Shown here piece by piece: positions 12,552-24,524 of a DNA stretch of 64,000 nucleotides. Below the pieces are notes generated by a model that was not told the origin of the DNA, made no database searches, and saw only the letters and a list, made by a program, of their open reading frames with translations. Source of the DNA: Agrocybe praecox (lineage: Eukaryota > Basidiomycota > Agaricomycetes > Agaricales > Agrocybaceae). The DNA is taken from the NCBI GenBank assembly GCA_964017145.1, contig OZ024844.1:1922001-1986000 (forward strand). The letters are read 5' to 3'. A program made the position numbers and the translations under genes. Position 1 is the first letter of the stretch. Each line of letters starts with the position of its first letter.

Positions 12552-13526
12552 TTTAGTCGCGCCTCCTACATCCCTAATTAAGTCAACAATTCGTGCATAC
12601 ATTTGTTAGAGTACCCACGTCAGAGGTTAGGTATACAAGGTTGAAGAGAAGGATGTTAGTTAAAGATGCTTGTGGGCACTGGTTAGATATAGCGCAAGGG
12701 ACAACCTATTTTAATACCTATAACGAGAACAAAACCGATCTCGTCGGTCGTTGACATACACTTCCGTTGACTGTTCGGCAAAGCGGAATTAGGCATATGG
12801 ATCCGATTCTAACCGCCCATGGCGAGGAGGACTGTTCCCCGCAATTGGTTCAATCAAAGGTGGGATTGTCAACGTACCACAACATAACAAAAGATCCTTC
12901 CAGGAGTGTTTGGAAAGATAAGATGGAGAGATCGAGTGTGCCCTTGTTTTTCGCCAGTGCTCGGCAACATCGAGACAAGAGCACAGAAGCCTGGGATAAG
13001 CGTTACGTGCTTCAAGCTGACGAGCAAATCATATTGAGAAATAATCGAATTTGGGCTGTGCGCTTGACGTCAACTAAAGAGGTTTCCCATGAAGGAAGGA
13101 CCCTGACCAGGATCACCAGAGCGGTCCCGGCCGGCGGTGAGCGCTGGCCAATGCTCGAAGAGCCCCCGTCGCACATAAACTTCTGATCCGAGAATACGGC
13201 ACATTGCAACTTATTTCCCATATCGGGAAGGTTCGATCGACACTCTTAGTTGACTCTTACAGTCAGCGTCGCCGTTGCCGATCTCGTTCGTGCAGGTTCT
13301 TGGTAATGATCTCCTTGCTATTCTGACAACTTCGTCCTCTCCGCTGCTTCTGAAGAGGTCGCAAGAATTTCACAATTTTGCCCCATCTGTCATGTCTGAG
13401 CGTGATTCGGGAACAGGCCACCTCATTGCCGAATATTCTCATGCATCTTGAGAACAAGAACTTGAAGTGCAAGTATTTCATCCATCTTCAATTCTACTAC
13501 ATCTACAGAAATTAGCTGGTCATTCG
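12552..13526. other. 975-base gap between divergent genes
   Basis: Lies between the start of the Zn2Cys6 gene (minus) and the start of the aldolase-like gene (plus), so it should contain both promoters. A CRE-like palindrome TGACGTCA sits at 13065-13072, which may be chance. It also contains one uninterrupted 139-codon frame, listed separately with low confidence. Confidence 0.4.
12767..13186 (+). CDS. uncertain 139-codon open frame
   Basis: An unspliced frame from ATG to stop. I recognise no domain; the product would be soluble, without a signal peptide or membrane helix. It is longer than most chance frames nearby, but its composition (many Arg, Ser, Thr, His) is not distinctive. It may be chance, or a lineage-specific gene. 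Confidence 0.2.
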   Translation: MTVRQSGIRHMDPILTAHGEEDCSPQLVQSKVGLSTYHNITKDPSRSVWKDKMERSSVPLFFASARQHRDKSTEAWDKRYVLQADEQIILRNNRIWAVRLTSTKEVSHEGRTLTRITRAVPAGGERWPMLEEPPSHINF

Positions 13527-14832
13527 ATGGCGATCTCTCCAGAAACTGGCGTGGCAGTTATGATGGAATCGGACAGTATATTTCCTGTTCCGCCAAAATT
13601 CGCAACCAAGATCGAAGAACGAAACTATTTGAAGTTTCGTCTCGCTCAGGCGTTTCGTATCTTTGGTGCATATTCATCTTCTTTTACTTTCTTGATGATG
13701 ATTTGAGGGAGAAAAACGACTCATATTACATCGTAGGACACATGGGGTACAATGAAGGGGTTGCTGGGCACATAACAGTGCGGGTTGGTTGTTCTGCTAC
13801 AAATCATGATGTAAAGGATCTTACCAGCTAGAACATCTTGTTATACAGGATCCCATCAAGACCGATTGTTTCTGGGTCAACCCATTCGTAATTTTCTGCA
13901 TCGTATTCAAATGATCAGCGTATATCTTACACATCACCAGGGATTGCACTTCTCCCTAATCCAAGCATCTGATTTACTACTAGTCGAGTAAGTCATTAAT
14001 TTTGGTCTCAAAAAGAGCCAATAGTGATGCACATTGCTCTGATTTAGCCATCAAGGGAAGATTCTGGTAATATTCCAATTCTTTGATTGATCATCTCATG
14101 AGTGATCTGACAAAGTACATTTGCTTAGGATGAGTCTGGTCCGAGAAGGTTATTGAACACTGCAGCTTATATGATCCATTCTACTTTACATGCTGCACGG
14201 CCCGACGTTCTGTGTGCAGCACATACTCATTCGATCCATGGAAAGGCGTTCTCCGCATTGGGCATTGAGTTAGACATGCTGACTCAAGACACATGCGCTT
14301 TCTACAATGTCAGTACAAGTTTACGGGCCGCTTATTTTGTCAGAACTTGTGCTAAATTCGGGCGAACTCATGATTGATTAGGACCACGTTCTTTATAACC
14401 AGTTCAATGGTGTGGTCTTGGATGCCGAAGAGGGTAAGCACATCGCAGCGGCGCTTGGTGGCAAAAAGGTATGAATATTCAAGATTCGACTCTTCTCGGG
14501 CTCGGGCACGCCGTACAACTCCCCGACCTGACATAAAACTGATCGTGCGCTAATAGGCTGCCATCTTGCGCAATCACGGGATATTGGTTGCAACCGACTC
14601 TATCGAAGCCACTGTCTTTTTCTTCATTGCACTGGAAAAGGCATGTCAGGTACAACTCATGGCTGATGCTGCAGCGGCTGGCAAGGGGAATACGACAGTT
14701 AAAATACCTCCTGAAGATGCATTGAATACATACCGGGCGAACGGAACGTTGAAGGCGGGTTGGTTCCAGAGCTTGCCTGAATTCCAAGTTTTGGAAGCTA
14801 GGGAAGGGGTTTCCTACGCGTTCGCAAAATAA
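13527..14832 (+). CDS. class II aldolase/adducin-domain protein
   Basis: Spliced plus-strand gene, ATG at 13527, TAA at 14830-14832. The first exon ends RLAQAFRIFG and, after an intron, continues HMGYNEGVAGHITVR then DPIKTDCFWVNPF. Later exons give ARPDVLCAAHTHSIHG (the metal-binding HTHSIHG motif of class II aldolases), GIELDMLTQDTCAFYN and AILRNHGILVATDSIE with the third metal histidine. The zinc-binding histidines of the fold are therefore all visible. The family includes fuculose-phosphate-type aldolases, ribulose-phosphate epimerases and cytoskeletal adducins; fungal single-domain members are mostly uncharacterised, so the substrate is unknown. No targeting signal is seen. The intron count is about five. 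Confidence 0.85.
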
Positions 14833-15144
14833 AGGGGCTAAACAATAAATTGTTATGTATACTATTTTCCCATCGCTTGTGACTCTATTTTGAACGACAC
14901 TCCCTGTGTACAAGTTGCCCAACTTCTCCAGTTTTTCCATGTGCAGCGCACCATCGTAGTTGAAGTTATCTGCAAACGTGCGTCACAAACAATGAACATG
15001 CTGTCATACATGCGCATCGTGGAATGGATGGATTTAGTGAGGGTGAAAATCTTTTAACCGTTATATAACTTCTTTTGTAGGGGCACAGAAAGCAGTATAA
15101 AAGGGAGCCCCACCGTGAATCCACGGTCATAAGAGTTCTTCAAA
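14833..15144. other. intergenic, 312 bases
   Basis: 3' region of the aldolase-like gene and promoter of the PhoD-like gene. Apart from the TATA box at 15096-15103, listed separately, I see nothing further. Confidence 0.5.
15096..15103 (+). promoter_or_regulatory. TATA box of the PhoD-like gene
   Basis: TATAAAAG lies about 42 bases before the ATG at 15145. The short distance implies a very short 5' UTR. No other gene starts nearby on this strand. Confidence 0.6.
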
Positions 15145-18100
15145 ATGATTTCACTCAAGTTCTTGCTCCTTGCGACGCAGTTATCGTCTGCAATCGCCAC
15201 TAACGTTTATGAAAGGAATCTTGCATATAAATCACCGTTCCCAGATCATCCACAGGTATGGATTGTTGCGATCAAACAATGTTCTTCGTCTTAATCCCTC
15301 TCTTTATAGCTTGCGCATGATATCAAGCTTATCCATTCAAACCATATACAAAGGCGCCAAAATGTCGACGCTAGCAAATTTGACGATGATCATTATGTCA
15401 CTTTCTATGGTAGTGACTTTAGTAATGTGCGAATGATTATATTGGATGGTGAACATTGGCGCTTAAGTATTTCCTTTTCCAGAGCCCGTTTGTGTGGGGT
15501 GGGGGCGTCAATTTCACCCATTCAGGTAAGAGATGCCTAAAAGTTCCGCATCACAACACCTCCGAGTCATCTGTGATTTTATGATGAAACTGATGTACGT
15601 TTTTGGAAATCATGATATATAGTTGCAAGTGTGAGCGCTAATTCCATTTTTTAACTTCATGGGAGCGCTCATTGATGGATCAGGGAGACCCATTCGATGA
15701 TTCCATCCTCCTCTGGACACGGGCGGTTCCAATTTCTTCGACGGGTGCTTTGCCGGACCAGAGTGTTCCTGTGTGTGTCTCTTACAGGATTTCGACAAGT
15801 CCCGACCTTTCTGGAAAGATCATTAATACAGGAGAAGCCTTCACTAGCTATGACGTAGATTTTACGGTCAAAGTTGAGGCCACTGGACTACGTCCAGACA
15901 CAAAGTATTTTTATCAGTTCACCGACTGTGTAACCAAATCCGAGAGTCCCATTGGTTCAACGCGAACCATCGCAAGTGCGAACAGTAAGCAAACGCTCGT
16001 GTCAAATCGTTTTAGTGACTTACCAGATTTTTGGTTTCCTAGCGGCCGCACAGGCCGTTAATAACGGAAAGCCTCTTACACTTGCTGTGTTCTCCTGCTC
16101 TCAGTACCAAGCAGGTAACTGTCGTTTCAAGCTTTCTCCCCAAGCGTTGAGCTTCGATAGTTGGTCTGATGCGACTACGCTACTATTAGGCTGGTTCAAC
16201 GCATATGGATTTGCGGCACATAACACTTCGGCTGATATCTTTATTCATCTCGGTGACTACGTATGATGCCCGATTGATCCTCCACTTTCCGCGCAATTAA
16301 ATTCTGCTTCTTAGATCTATGAGTCCTTGGGAAATGGGTGAGTGTAATTTCCAGAATTGAAAGGCTTTACGACTTACATTTAGCTTTCAGAGCAAAAATT
16401 GGCAGAAAAACTCTCGGCAGAGAGCTAGCAACTATACAGGATTACCGCCAACGACTGAACCAATATAGAACGGACCAAAGCTTGGTTACGGCTCACCAGA
16501 ATGCACCATGGATTACTGTCTGGTAGGTGTACTATATCAATGTATCAGGAGAAAATAACTACATAGCCGACGCAATAATGTCGTTATCAGGGTCAGTAAC
16601 ATTAGGTTTTCTCTCCGCCTGCACCCGCTGATTCGACAGATGTAATTATAGGACGATCACGAGGTGCGGTCGCTCGAAATGAGCCATAGAAGAGTGTTCA
16701 CTCCGTATGACTAGGTTGCCGATAATACGTGGAAGGCAGGATCGACCGATTCCAACGATACTGCGGCTGGGTGTTCTTTTTCACCTTCTGGCGCGTGCTT
16801 CACAGACCGTAAACTGGCTGCCGTCAGAGCATATCATGAGTGGATGCCAATACGACAGGTTGATCCTCAGGATAAGCTGAGGATTTGGCGAAACTTCCAA
16901 ATAGGAAAGCTATTGGACCTTACTATGCTCGACACCCGTAAGTCCAGCTCAGCGACTGTAAAAATATAGACTTATTGGAAACCAGGTCAATACGACCGGG
17001 ACGTCACGGATGTGAGTGTCGTGTGGTTCTAGAAAACTATGATTAGCTGACTCAGGGTCCTCAGGTCAATTATAATACCGGTAATATATGAATTTGGCAA
17101 GATCGCCTAGATAATGACCGAGAGTTACGTTATTTTTAGAATGTGAGATTGGCAGCCCCGATCATTCCGAAAATGGAAACTGACGAGTTGGCCAGTTGTA
17201 AACACCATTGCTGCCTTCGGCAATCGTTCTTTGATGGGCCCAGCACAAGAACAATGTATGTAGTACGGACCTCTTAACAAGCGCACCGCGCACAGCGGCT
17301 CTAAATTTCTCTTGACACAGGGCTCTATGATACTGTATCCGCATCCAAGAACCGAGGTGCCATTTGGCGAGTTCTCGGGTAAGCGGTTATTATTTTCACT
17401 CACAATTAAATCAGGCTGCTCAGCGGTGAACTATCATGTTCCAGCCAACAGATTGTTTTCAGTCAACTGAACGAGTCGGGCGCATGTAAGATTGCTTCTT
17501 TTTCTTTTGATACCCAAATATCTGATTGATATACTAGTTGATCTGGTACGACTCTATTATCATTGTTGTGCCTACTCACGCGCTGAACTTTGCACAACGT
17601 CTCACTTCACAGGATGCATGGGACGGATATCGTGCCAACCGCGCCCGTGTTCTCGATCACTTGTACAAGAACAAAATCAGCAACACTGTCATTCTTTCTG
17701 GAGACAGCCATGCGAATTGGGTGTCTGATCTAGCTCGTGAGAATTCCGCCCTCTTCGTTTTCGACAACTGAACGATAGATATTGACTTGTTCCTGTCAGA
17801 TCCTAATGACACCACAACGTGGGTCGCTACTTGTTTCACACATCAGAGCACAACTCATTTTATTTATTTTACTTTGTAGTTACAATCAGGTCACAGGTCA
17901 AGGAGCCATTGGTGTAGAGTTTGCGGGAACTGCAGTGACTTCTGGGTCGTCGTTTGGCACTAACATATCGCCAGAAAACGCAGATGTTATATCCCGCACT
18001 CTCCTGGGCGGGAACACGGACCTTCAGTGGAGCGAAGGGTCATTCAGGGGCTTTTTCACACTGACGATAGACTCCAAACATCTCAACGCAACGTATTATG

Positions 18101-18306
18101 CGATGCGTAACGTCTGTAAGTCCGAGGAAAAACTCAATCAAATACAAGGGGCATGTAACTAACAAAGTGACATAATAATTGTAGCCTTTGCCAATCTTGA
18201 TGGATTTGCAAGCGCTCAGTTTGTTGTCAAAGCTGGGGAAAACAAGTTATCCCGACCAGTAGCAGGTGGAACTGTCAACGCTGGTGTCCTGAAATCACAG
18301 TTGTAA
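15145..18306 (+). CDS. secreted PhoD-like alkaline phosphatase/phosphodiesterase
   Basis: Many-exon gene, ATG at 15145, TAA at 18304-18306. It opens with a signal peptide (MISLKFLLLATQLSSAIA). The PhoD N-terminal domain follows (GGGVNFTHSVASGDP, ILLWTRAVP, TGLRPDTKYFYQF). The metallophosphatase core shows HLGDYIYE-type metal ligands (ADIFIHLGDY), WDDHEVADNTW and ILSGDSHANW, the expected Asp, Asn and His ligands. The end is GVEFAGTAVTSGSS and a C-terminal domain with KAGENKLSRP. HSV/ASGDP can be joined only through an 8-base exon at 15623-15630. Exon joins I checked keep frame, so the gene looks intact despite its fragmentation. The family releases phosphate from phosphodiesters outside the cell, often under phosphate limitation; regulation here is unknown. 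Confidence 0.87.
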
Positions 18307-19182
18307 CGAGGCCCATGATTGATATCTTTTTCGGCGCTTGTATAGTGCGCGTCCTTCAATGTATACTTGCTCAATTGATTCGAATGAACCATAAACAAAA
18401 ATGCCTCTAGACAAAATAGGACAAAATGATAAATAGAATTTGATTAAAATGATTCTCGGCTCTGTACAGGGTATAAGGGGATTTCCACGTACAAGGATAC
18501 TTTTTCCAAGTCATAAATAGGTATCAAACCCCCACGTTACAAACAGATGGTCGGAGGGTCAGACTTCAGTACTGAAGTCGCCGAGGGCAATTAGGCATGA
18601 TGACCTCAGCTCCTGTGTGGCCATGCAAACCGCGAGTACATTGAGGCATTAAGACGATTGTGTCGGGTTCCCATATAGAAGGGGCCACGGCATCGGGCAG
18701 AGCACAAAAGGTGTTCGTCATAGAGAAGTAGTACTGCTCAAGAGGATTAGTGAGGATTAGTGTATTCTTTAAATACCTCTACGAGGATGACTTGTTCGTC
18801 TCATCTTCAAAACGCAACAGTCTTTGCATTGCATATTCGGCAATTTATAAGAGAATTTCCTTAAGGGGCGATACTTGTAGCTTTATACTCATCAGGTCCA
18901 CAAGCAAATGCTATTTCGAGCTCAAATAGACTTTCTCACGGGCCGCACACACAGAAGAGGATAAAAATAAAGATCCTATTGATTGCATAAGAACAGAAAA
19001 ACCGTATTGAGTATTGTACAAACAAAACAAAAAAAGCAATAGAGAGAAGAAAATGATGATTGTGCGGTGTCTATGCTAGCGTTACATTGGCGTCATTATT
19101 TTAGATGCAGTCTTCGTAAGGTGTGATGAATGTGAAACAGTGAGAAGAGCATGCGAGACAAGAAGAAAAAAAAAGAAAGCGA
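18307..19182. other. 876-base gap between convergent genes
   Basis: Between the PhoD-like stop and the HSP70 stop, which face each other. It should hold two 3' UTRs. The stretch is AT-rich near the HSP70 end. I see no gene, repeat family or RNA structure that I can support. Confidence 0.5.
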
Positions 19183-20787
19183 TTAGTCGACCTCCTCAAC
19201 ACTGGGACCATCCTCGCTGGCACCGGGGAAGCCTCCAGGGGCACCACCGGGAGCACCACCTGGGAAGCCTCCGGGGGCACCGCCAGCAGCACCGTATAGT
19301 TTCTGCATGATGGGGCTAGAAGAAGAAATGTATATAAGGAAACAGTTCAATAAAGCAGTGGAAGGACGAAAAACTTACTTGGCAACAGCCTCGAGTTCCT
19401 TCTGCTTGAGCTCGTACTCCTCCTTGGAAGCTTCTTGCGAAGCATCGAGCCATGAAATGGTGTCGTTCACAGCGGTCTCGAGCTTGGCTTTGTCAGCGGC
19501 CTCGAACTTGTCGGCGAGCTTCTCGTCGGTCATCGAGTTACGGAGGTTGTAGGAGTAAGACTCTAGGGCGTTCTTGGCAGTGATGCGAGCAGCAGCGGCT
19601 TCATCCTCAGCTAGAAAGAAAGAAAGAGTCAGATAGAACTTGATCAAATATCGTTGAAAAACTTACCCTTGTACTTCTCGGCCTCCTCAACCATGCGTTC
19701 GATCTCCTCCTTCGAGAGACGGCCCTTGTCGTTGGTGATGGTGATACGGTTGGACTTTCCGGTGGTCTTATCAGAGGCGGAGACGTTGAGGATACCGTTG
19801 GCATCGATATCGAAAGTGACCTCAACCTGAGGAACACCACGAGGAGCAGGGGGGATACCGGACAGCTCGAACTTGCCGAGCAAGTTGTTGTCCTTGGTGC
19901 GAGCACGCTCACCCTCGTAGACTTGGATGAGGACACCGGGCTGGTTATCGGAGTAGGTGGAGAAGATCTCAGACTTCTTGGTGGGGACGGTAGTGTTACG
20001 CTTAATGAGAGCAGTCATAACACCACCAGCGGTCTCAATACCGAGGGACAGAGGAGCGACATCGAGGAGGAGGAGATCCTGGGTCTTCTCGGAGGTGTCA
20101 CCGGAGAGGATGGCAGCCTGGACAGCGGCACCGTAGGCAACAGCCTCATCTGGGTTGATGCTCTTGTTGGGCTCCTTGCCGTTGAAGAAGTCGCTGACGA
20201 GCTTGACGATACGGGGGATACGGGTGGAACCACCGACGAGGACGATTTCGTGGACGTTACCCTTGTCGATCTTGGAGTCACGGAGGACCTTCTCGACGGG
20301 CTCAAGGGTGCTACGGAAGAGATCCTGGCAGAGCTCCTCGAAGCGGGCACGGGTAAGGGAAGTGTAAAAGTCGATACCCTCGAAGAGAGAGTCGATTTCG
20401 ATGGAGGTTTGGGTGGCAGAGGAGAGGGTACGCTTAGCACGCTCGCAAGCAGTGCGGAGACGACGGACAGCACGGGGGTTGCCAGAGAGATCCTTCTTGT
20501 TCTTGCGCTTGAACTCCTGGACGAAGTGGTTGACGAGACGGTTATCGAAATCCTCACCACCAAGATGGGTGTCACCAGCGGTGGCCTTGACTTCAAAGAT
20601 ACCCTCTTCGATGGTCAAGAGAGAGACATCGAAAGTTCCTCCTCCGAGATCGAAGATCAGAACGTTGCGCTCGCCAGTGACCTTCTTGTCGAGACCGTAG
20701 GCGATGGCAGCAGCAGTAGGCTCGTTGATGATACGGAGGATGTTCATTCCAGAGATGGTTCCGGCATCCTTGGTGGCCTGTCTTTGC

Positions 20788-20819
<32 letters not shown>

Positions 20820-21431
20820 GGCGTTGTTGACGGTGTCACCAAGGTAAGCCTCAGCGGTCTCCTTCATCTTCAGGAGAACCATGGAGGAGATTTCCTCAGG
20901 AGACTAAAAATAAGAAGCGATTTAGAGATGGGAAAAGAAAAAAGTTAGATAAGATGATGAAACTTACGAATTCCTTCTGCTCGCCACGGTACTCCACACG
21001 GATGTAAGGCTTGCCACCCTTGCTGAAGACGGTGAAAGGGAAGTGCTTGAGATCAGATTGAACCTCAGCATCGTCGAACTTGCGACCAATGAGACGCTTG
21101 GCATCGAAGACACTATATAAAAGAACGATGAGTACAAGAATATGAAAAAGAGATAAAAACGTACGTGTTGTGGGGGTTCATGGCGACTTGATTTTTGGCG
21201 GCGTCACCAATCAGACGCTCGTTGTCGGAGAAGGAGACATATGAAGGGGTTGTTCGGTTACCCTGATCGTTGGCAATGATTTCAACACGGTCATTTTGCC
21301 AGACACCGACACATCTAAGCAAAAAAAAAAAAAAAAAAAAAGAGTCAGAACGAAGAAAGAGAGAAAGAAAAAAAGAGAACATACGAGTAAGTTGTGCCGA
21401 GATCGATTCCAATAGCTTTTGCGGAAGGCAT
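19183..21431 (-). CDS. HSP70: cytosolic heat-shock protein 70 (Ssa type)
   Basis: Minus-strand gene with start [16 protein letters not shown] at 21431 and stop TAA at 19183-19185. The full Hsp70 layout is visible. The ATPase domain has signatures [22 protein letters not shown] and [13 protein letters not shown]. The linker and substrate-binding domain follow ([18 protein letters not shown]). A helical lid leads to a Gly/Pro-rich tail ending in EEVD, the TPR co-chaperone docking signal of cytosolic/nuclear members. Five or so introns fall near 21.35, 21.14, 20.94, 19.64 and 19.35 kb. The first intron contains a 21-base A run on the plus strand, which is a long pyrimidine tract on the gene strand. 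Codon use is strongly biased to C-ending codons, as expected of a highly expressed gene. A step-type heat-shock element and a TATA box lie upstream. Confidence 0.97.
21321..21341. repeat. 21-base homopolymer A run in an HSP70 intron
   Basis: Twenty-one consecutive A bases on the plus strand, inside the first HSP70 intron next to its 3' splice site. On the gene strand it is a pyrimidine tract. The length is likely to vary between strains or by sequencing error. Confidence 0.9.
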
Positions 21432-21511
21432 GATCTAATATGGATGAGTGTGCGTGGGATGGAGGTAGGGGTATGAAAAGTGAAGAGAAGAGGAGGGGAA
21501 ACTGAAACGAG

Positions 21512-21519
21512 CTTATATA
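21512..21519 (-). promoter_or_regulatory. TATA box of HSP70
   Basis: TATATAAG on the gene strand, about 80 bases before the HSP70 ATG and about 20 bases downstream of the heat-shock element. Position and sequence fit a TATA-driven stress promoter. Confidence 0.6.
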
Positions 21520-21539
21520 TTCCATCCTTCCGTCCTTTG

Positions 21540-21572
21540 GAACAAACCAGAAACTCTGCGAATCCTCTGGAA
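21540..21572 (-). promoter_or_regulatory. step-type heat-shock element
   Basis: GAA triplets occur on the plus strand at 21540, 21550, 21560 and 21570, exactly ten bases apart (TTC units on the gene strand). This is the step-type arrangement of heat-shock factor sites, with five-base gaps between nGAAn units. It lies about 110-140 bases before the HSP70 ATG, just upstream of a TATA box. Confidence 0.7.
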
Positions 21573-22235
21573 CCTTGTACACCAGTCACGTGATACCATT
21601 CTGCGTCATAGATATCACTGATCAGAACCTCCTCATGTTTTCCAGACCTTTCTTTTACATTCAAGTACAGAACAAAGAATCTCCGAGAATATTGTATCGC
21701 ATTCTCTTGCATAAAAACAAGGTTTTTTTATACATTCCATGTCCGTTTCATAATGGTTAATAATAGGGAGAAAAAGCAGCTAGGAAAATAGTCGGAATGA
21801 TACGTAAAACATCGTGATATCGTGTACCATCGTCATAAAACAACGAACTAAGGACTGACGGACGGACGCTAATCGTTCAAAGGAACCCGCCACAATCGTT
21901 TCTTCATTTCAACGAGGCCTCTGGAGAGTGGGCTCCTCTAAGCTTCGATGAGCCTGTAGGTCTTGCAACACGGTTGGATCAACTGGGTATATCGATGGTG
22001 AGGTGTCACCGATCGCGATTGTGAACACAGATATATCTCAGTCAGAGGATATGAAACTCAAATACCTGGCAGAACACTCCTTCGGCGCACATGTAATCCC
22101 TCATTTGAATGTTCATGGTTTCCAACTTGCGGAATTGGCCTCTAACAAAATCCGAATAAAGGAGAAAAAGGCAGCAGAAGAAGAAAAGAAAGAGAGTCTG
22201 TTACATCCGATATCTACATCTCGAAAAAAAAAGAT

Positions 22236-24414
22236 TTATGAACGTACATCTAAACCAGGATCAGCCATCGGAACCCGCTCCATGCCTGATTCGTCTAGAT
22301 CGCTCGGTACATCATCGATTGACGCTGCGTTCAGTTCCAGTGACAAATCCAGTATATCTGCATCATCGACAGCAGAGGGTGGCAAAGGAGGCGCCCGATA
22401 TGGTTCGACGTATCCCTGTGGCAATTTATGTCCAGGAGCATTCTCTATCGCCTTTTCCCTCATCTTTTGCCATGCAGCGTATTGCCGCACCGCATGTTCT
22501 TGCTCTCTGCGAGTGTGAATGATTTGAATACAGGTTGATAAGATCCGAGAAAAAACGAAACGACTAACTCGATCTTGTGTTGCTTGTATTGGTGCATCGT
22601 CTCGTCAAAGAGATCTGGATTGATTTCCATGAAAAGCTTTAATGCGTTATATACCATTCCATGGATGGTTCTTGTGAATATGCGATAAGTATGGATATCA
22701 GATAAGAATTCCGACGATTTACCTGTTCCAGTGTGATTTCGAGTTGGTATAAAGGGCAGGGAAAACAATTGGGAGGATGACGGAAAGATTGTCGCTCATC
22801 AGATTAACGACGTATTCGTTGTTCCAGTAAAGAAGCGCCCGTTCAGCTACTTGGAAGTGCTGACTATTGATGCACCGAGCCAATTGCTGGAATAGGGGTA
22901 TTTGGATCTTCTGGAATTCGACAGGATCGGTCACATCCAAGACCTCTTCGACCTCATGGAGGAACATGACCTCCTTTGGTGAATTGACCTTTGGCCAATA
23001 CCTGAGAAGACCCAACATGACGTCTTTGGCAAGTGTGGGATCCTTCTCGAGGAACTGGACGACACAATAGGCCAATTGAGGATGATGTAAAGACAGACTT
23101 TTGACTTTATGCAATGGGAGGAGTACACGGGTTAAGAAAATTTTGTGTTCCTCCTTTAGAGGAATAGCAAAACCGTTGATGATAGAACCGAGAATTTCAA
23201 GTAGTTCAGCAATACCGTTATGTCGCTCTGTCTCGTAGACGAATTGGAAAAATACGTTATTAATGGATCGGCGGATAAAGGCACGGAGAGGAAGGAATTT
23301 GCCATAGATGCGATGGAGAGTTGTCTTGAGGAAATCACGTTCCCTTGGGTCTTCAGAGTCAAATAGCTCGAGAAGGTTGAGGACGAAAGCGTGATCGATG
23401 TATCGCCTTGCGATGTTAAAGTTAAAGTCATCGCACTCGACGAATCTGAGGAAGAATTCATAAACGATTTGTAAATGTGGCCAAGCGAGTTCTAGGACTG
23501 GTTCGTCCTCTTCTGGGTCAAAAGCATCACCTGTTGGATTAACAGGTGGGGGTATCGAACGGAAAAGATTGGTGGCAAACTGTGATGATGATAAAAAGGA
23601 GAGATATTAGATAGAGGAGAGATAAAAATGGATGATACTGACCATGCCAACAACTTCGGGGTATAAATTCTCGGTGATAATACCTTTCTGAGTGGTAATG
23701 TACTCGAGCATCTCGTGAAGGGTCTGAGCCTTGATCTGCTTGCCTCTGAGTTCTGCGCTGGCATCGTTAAAGTCGAAGAGAACGCGACACTGGTGAAGCT
23801 TCTTGATGAAAAGTTGAGGGCGTTCGCTAGGGGGCGTCTCTGATATAGTAATGAGGGGCGGGGGGAAAGATAAGAGAAGAAAGGAGACGGACCCATAAAC
23901 GGAGGAAGACGTTCGATCTCGACCTTTTCTGTAACGACGAAACGACTGCTACGCTGCTTGCGAGGGGGCTTGCCGACGATGGGAATGGTGTCCTTTGGAC
24001 CTGCACGGAGACGGTTTATTGTCGAATTACGGGGAACTGTGCCATTTGGATGATCCAAGGAAGTAGAGAGCCTGTCCTGGGAAGGGGGCTGGGGTGGGGC
24101 TTGACGGCGAGAGGGATCTGAGGGTGGCTCTGGACTGACGACGACGATTGGGGGAGCTGGATCTGGCTGTGAGCGCCTTGTGTCCTGCTGGGGAATGAGA
24201 CGGGAGGAAGAGGGAAGCTGCTGCGGGGGCTGAATGGACTTTGAAGGGGGAGGAGGCGGGGTTGGATTTGGAGAGAGAAAGGATTGCTTGCTGTTCTTGG
24301 AAGAACTCGAGTCAGTCGAGCTTTTCCTGCTCAGCTGGGAGACATAATCAGCAAAATCCAGAGAAAAAAAAGAGAAAAACATACGAGGGACTTTTTTATT
24401 TTATTCATATTCAT
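22236..24414 (-). CDS. RTS1: PP2A regulatory subunit B56 (Rts1/PPP2R5)
   Basis: Minus-strand gene, start at 24414 ([10 protein letters not shown] in a short first exon) and stop at 22236. After an intron the N-terminal region is disordered and rich in Ser, Pro and Gln. The conserved B56 body begins ERLPPFMGP and runs through [71 protein letters not shown] and [16 protein letters not shown]. These are the HEAT-like repeats that hold substrates with LxxIxE motifs. The tail is acidic after [10 protein letters not shown]56 steers protein phosphatase 2A to cell-cycle and stress substrates. The family body is complete; only the disordered termini are uncertain. Confidence 0.95.
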
Positions 24415-24524
24415 GCTCGGTGAGAGGGCTGCTCTTGTCAGAATCGATAAACACAACCCGTCTCATGTCACACTTGTGACACCTACACTACCACTCACCC
24501 TCTCTCTCTCCTCGACCTTCTCTC

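Larger units (their letters stand above)
21432..22235. other. 804-base gap: HSP70 promoter and PP2A B56 3' region
   Basis: Both neighbours are on the minus strand, so the left part is the HSP70 promoter and the right part the 3' UTR of the B56 gene. Regulatory motifs at 21512-21519 and 21540-21572 are listed separately. No further gene is seen. Confidence 0.6.

Noticed and set aside
13065..13072. TGACGTCA palindrome, a CRE-like site
   Set aside because: A single eight-base match, more than 400 bases from either gene start, is expected by chance in a window of this size.
19923..20948. 341-codon open frame on the plus strand, opposite HSP70
   Set aside because: It is a shadow of the strongly biased HSP70 codons; the protein is acidic and repetitive, with no family features, and the opposite strand is an unmistakable HSP70.
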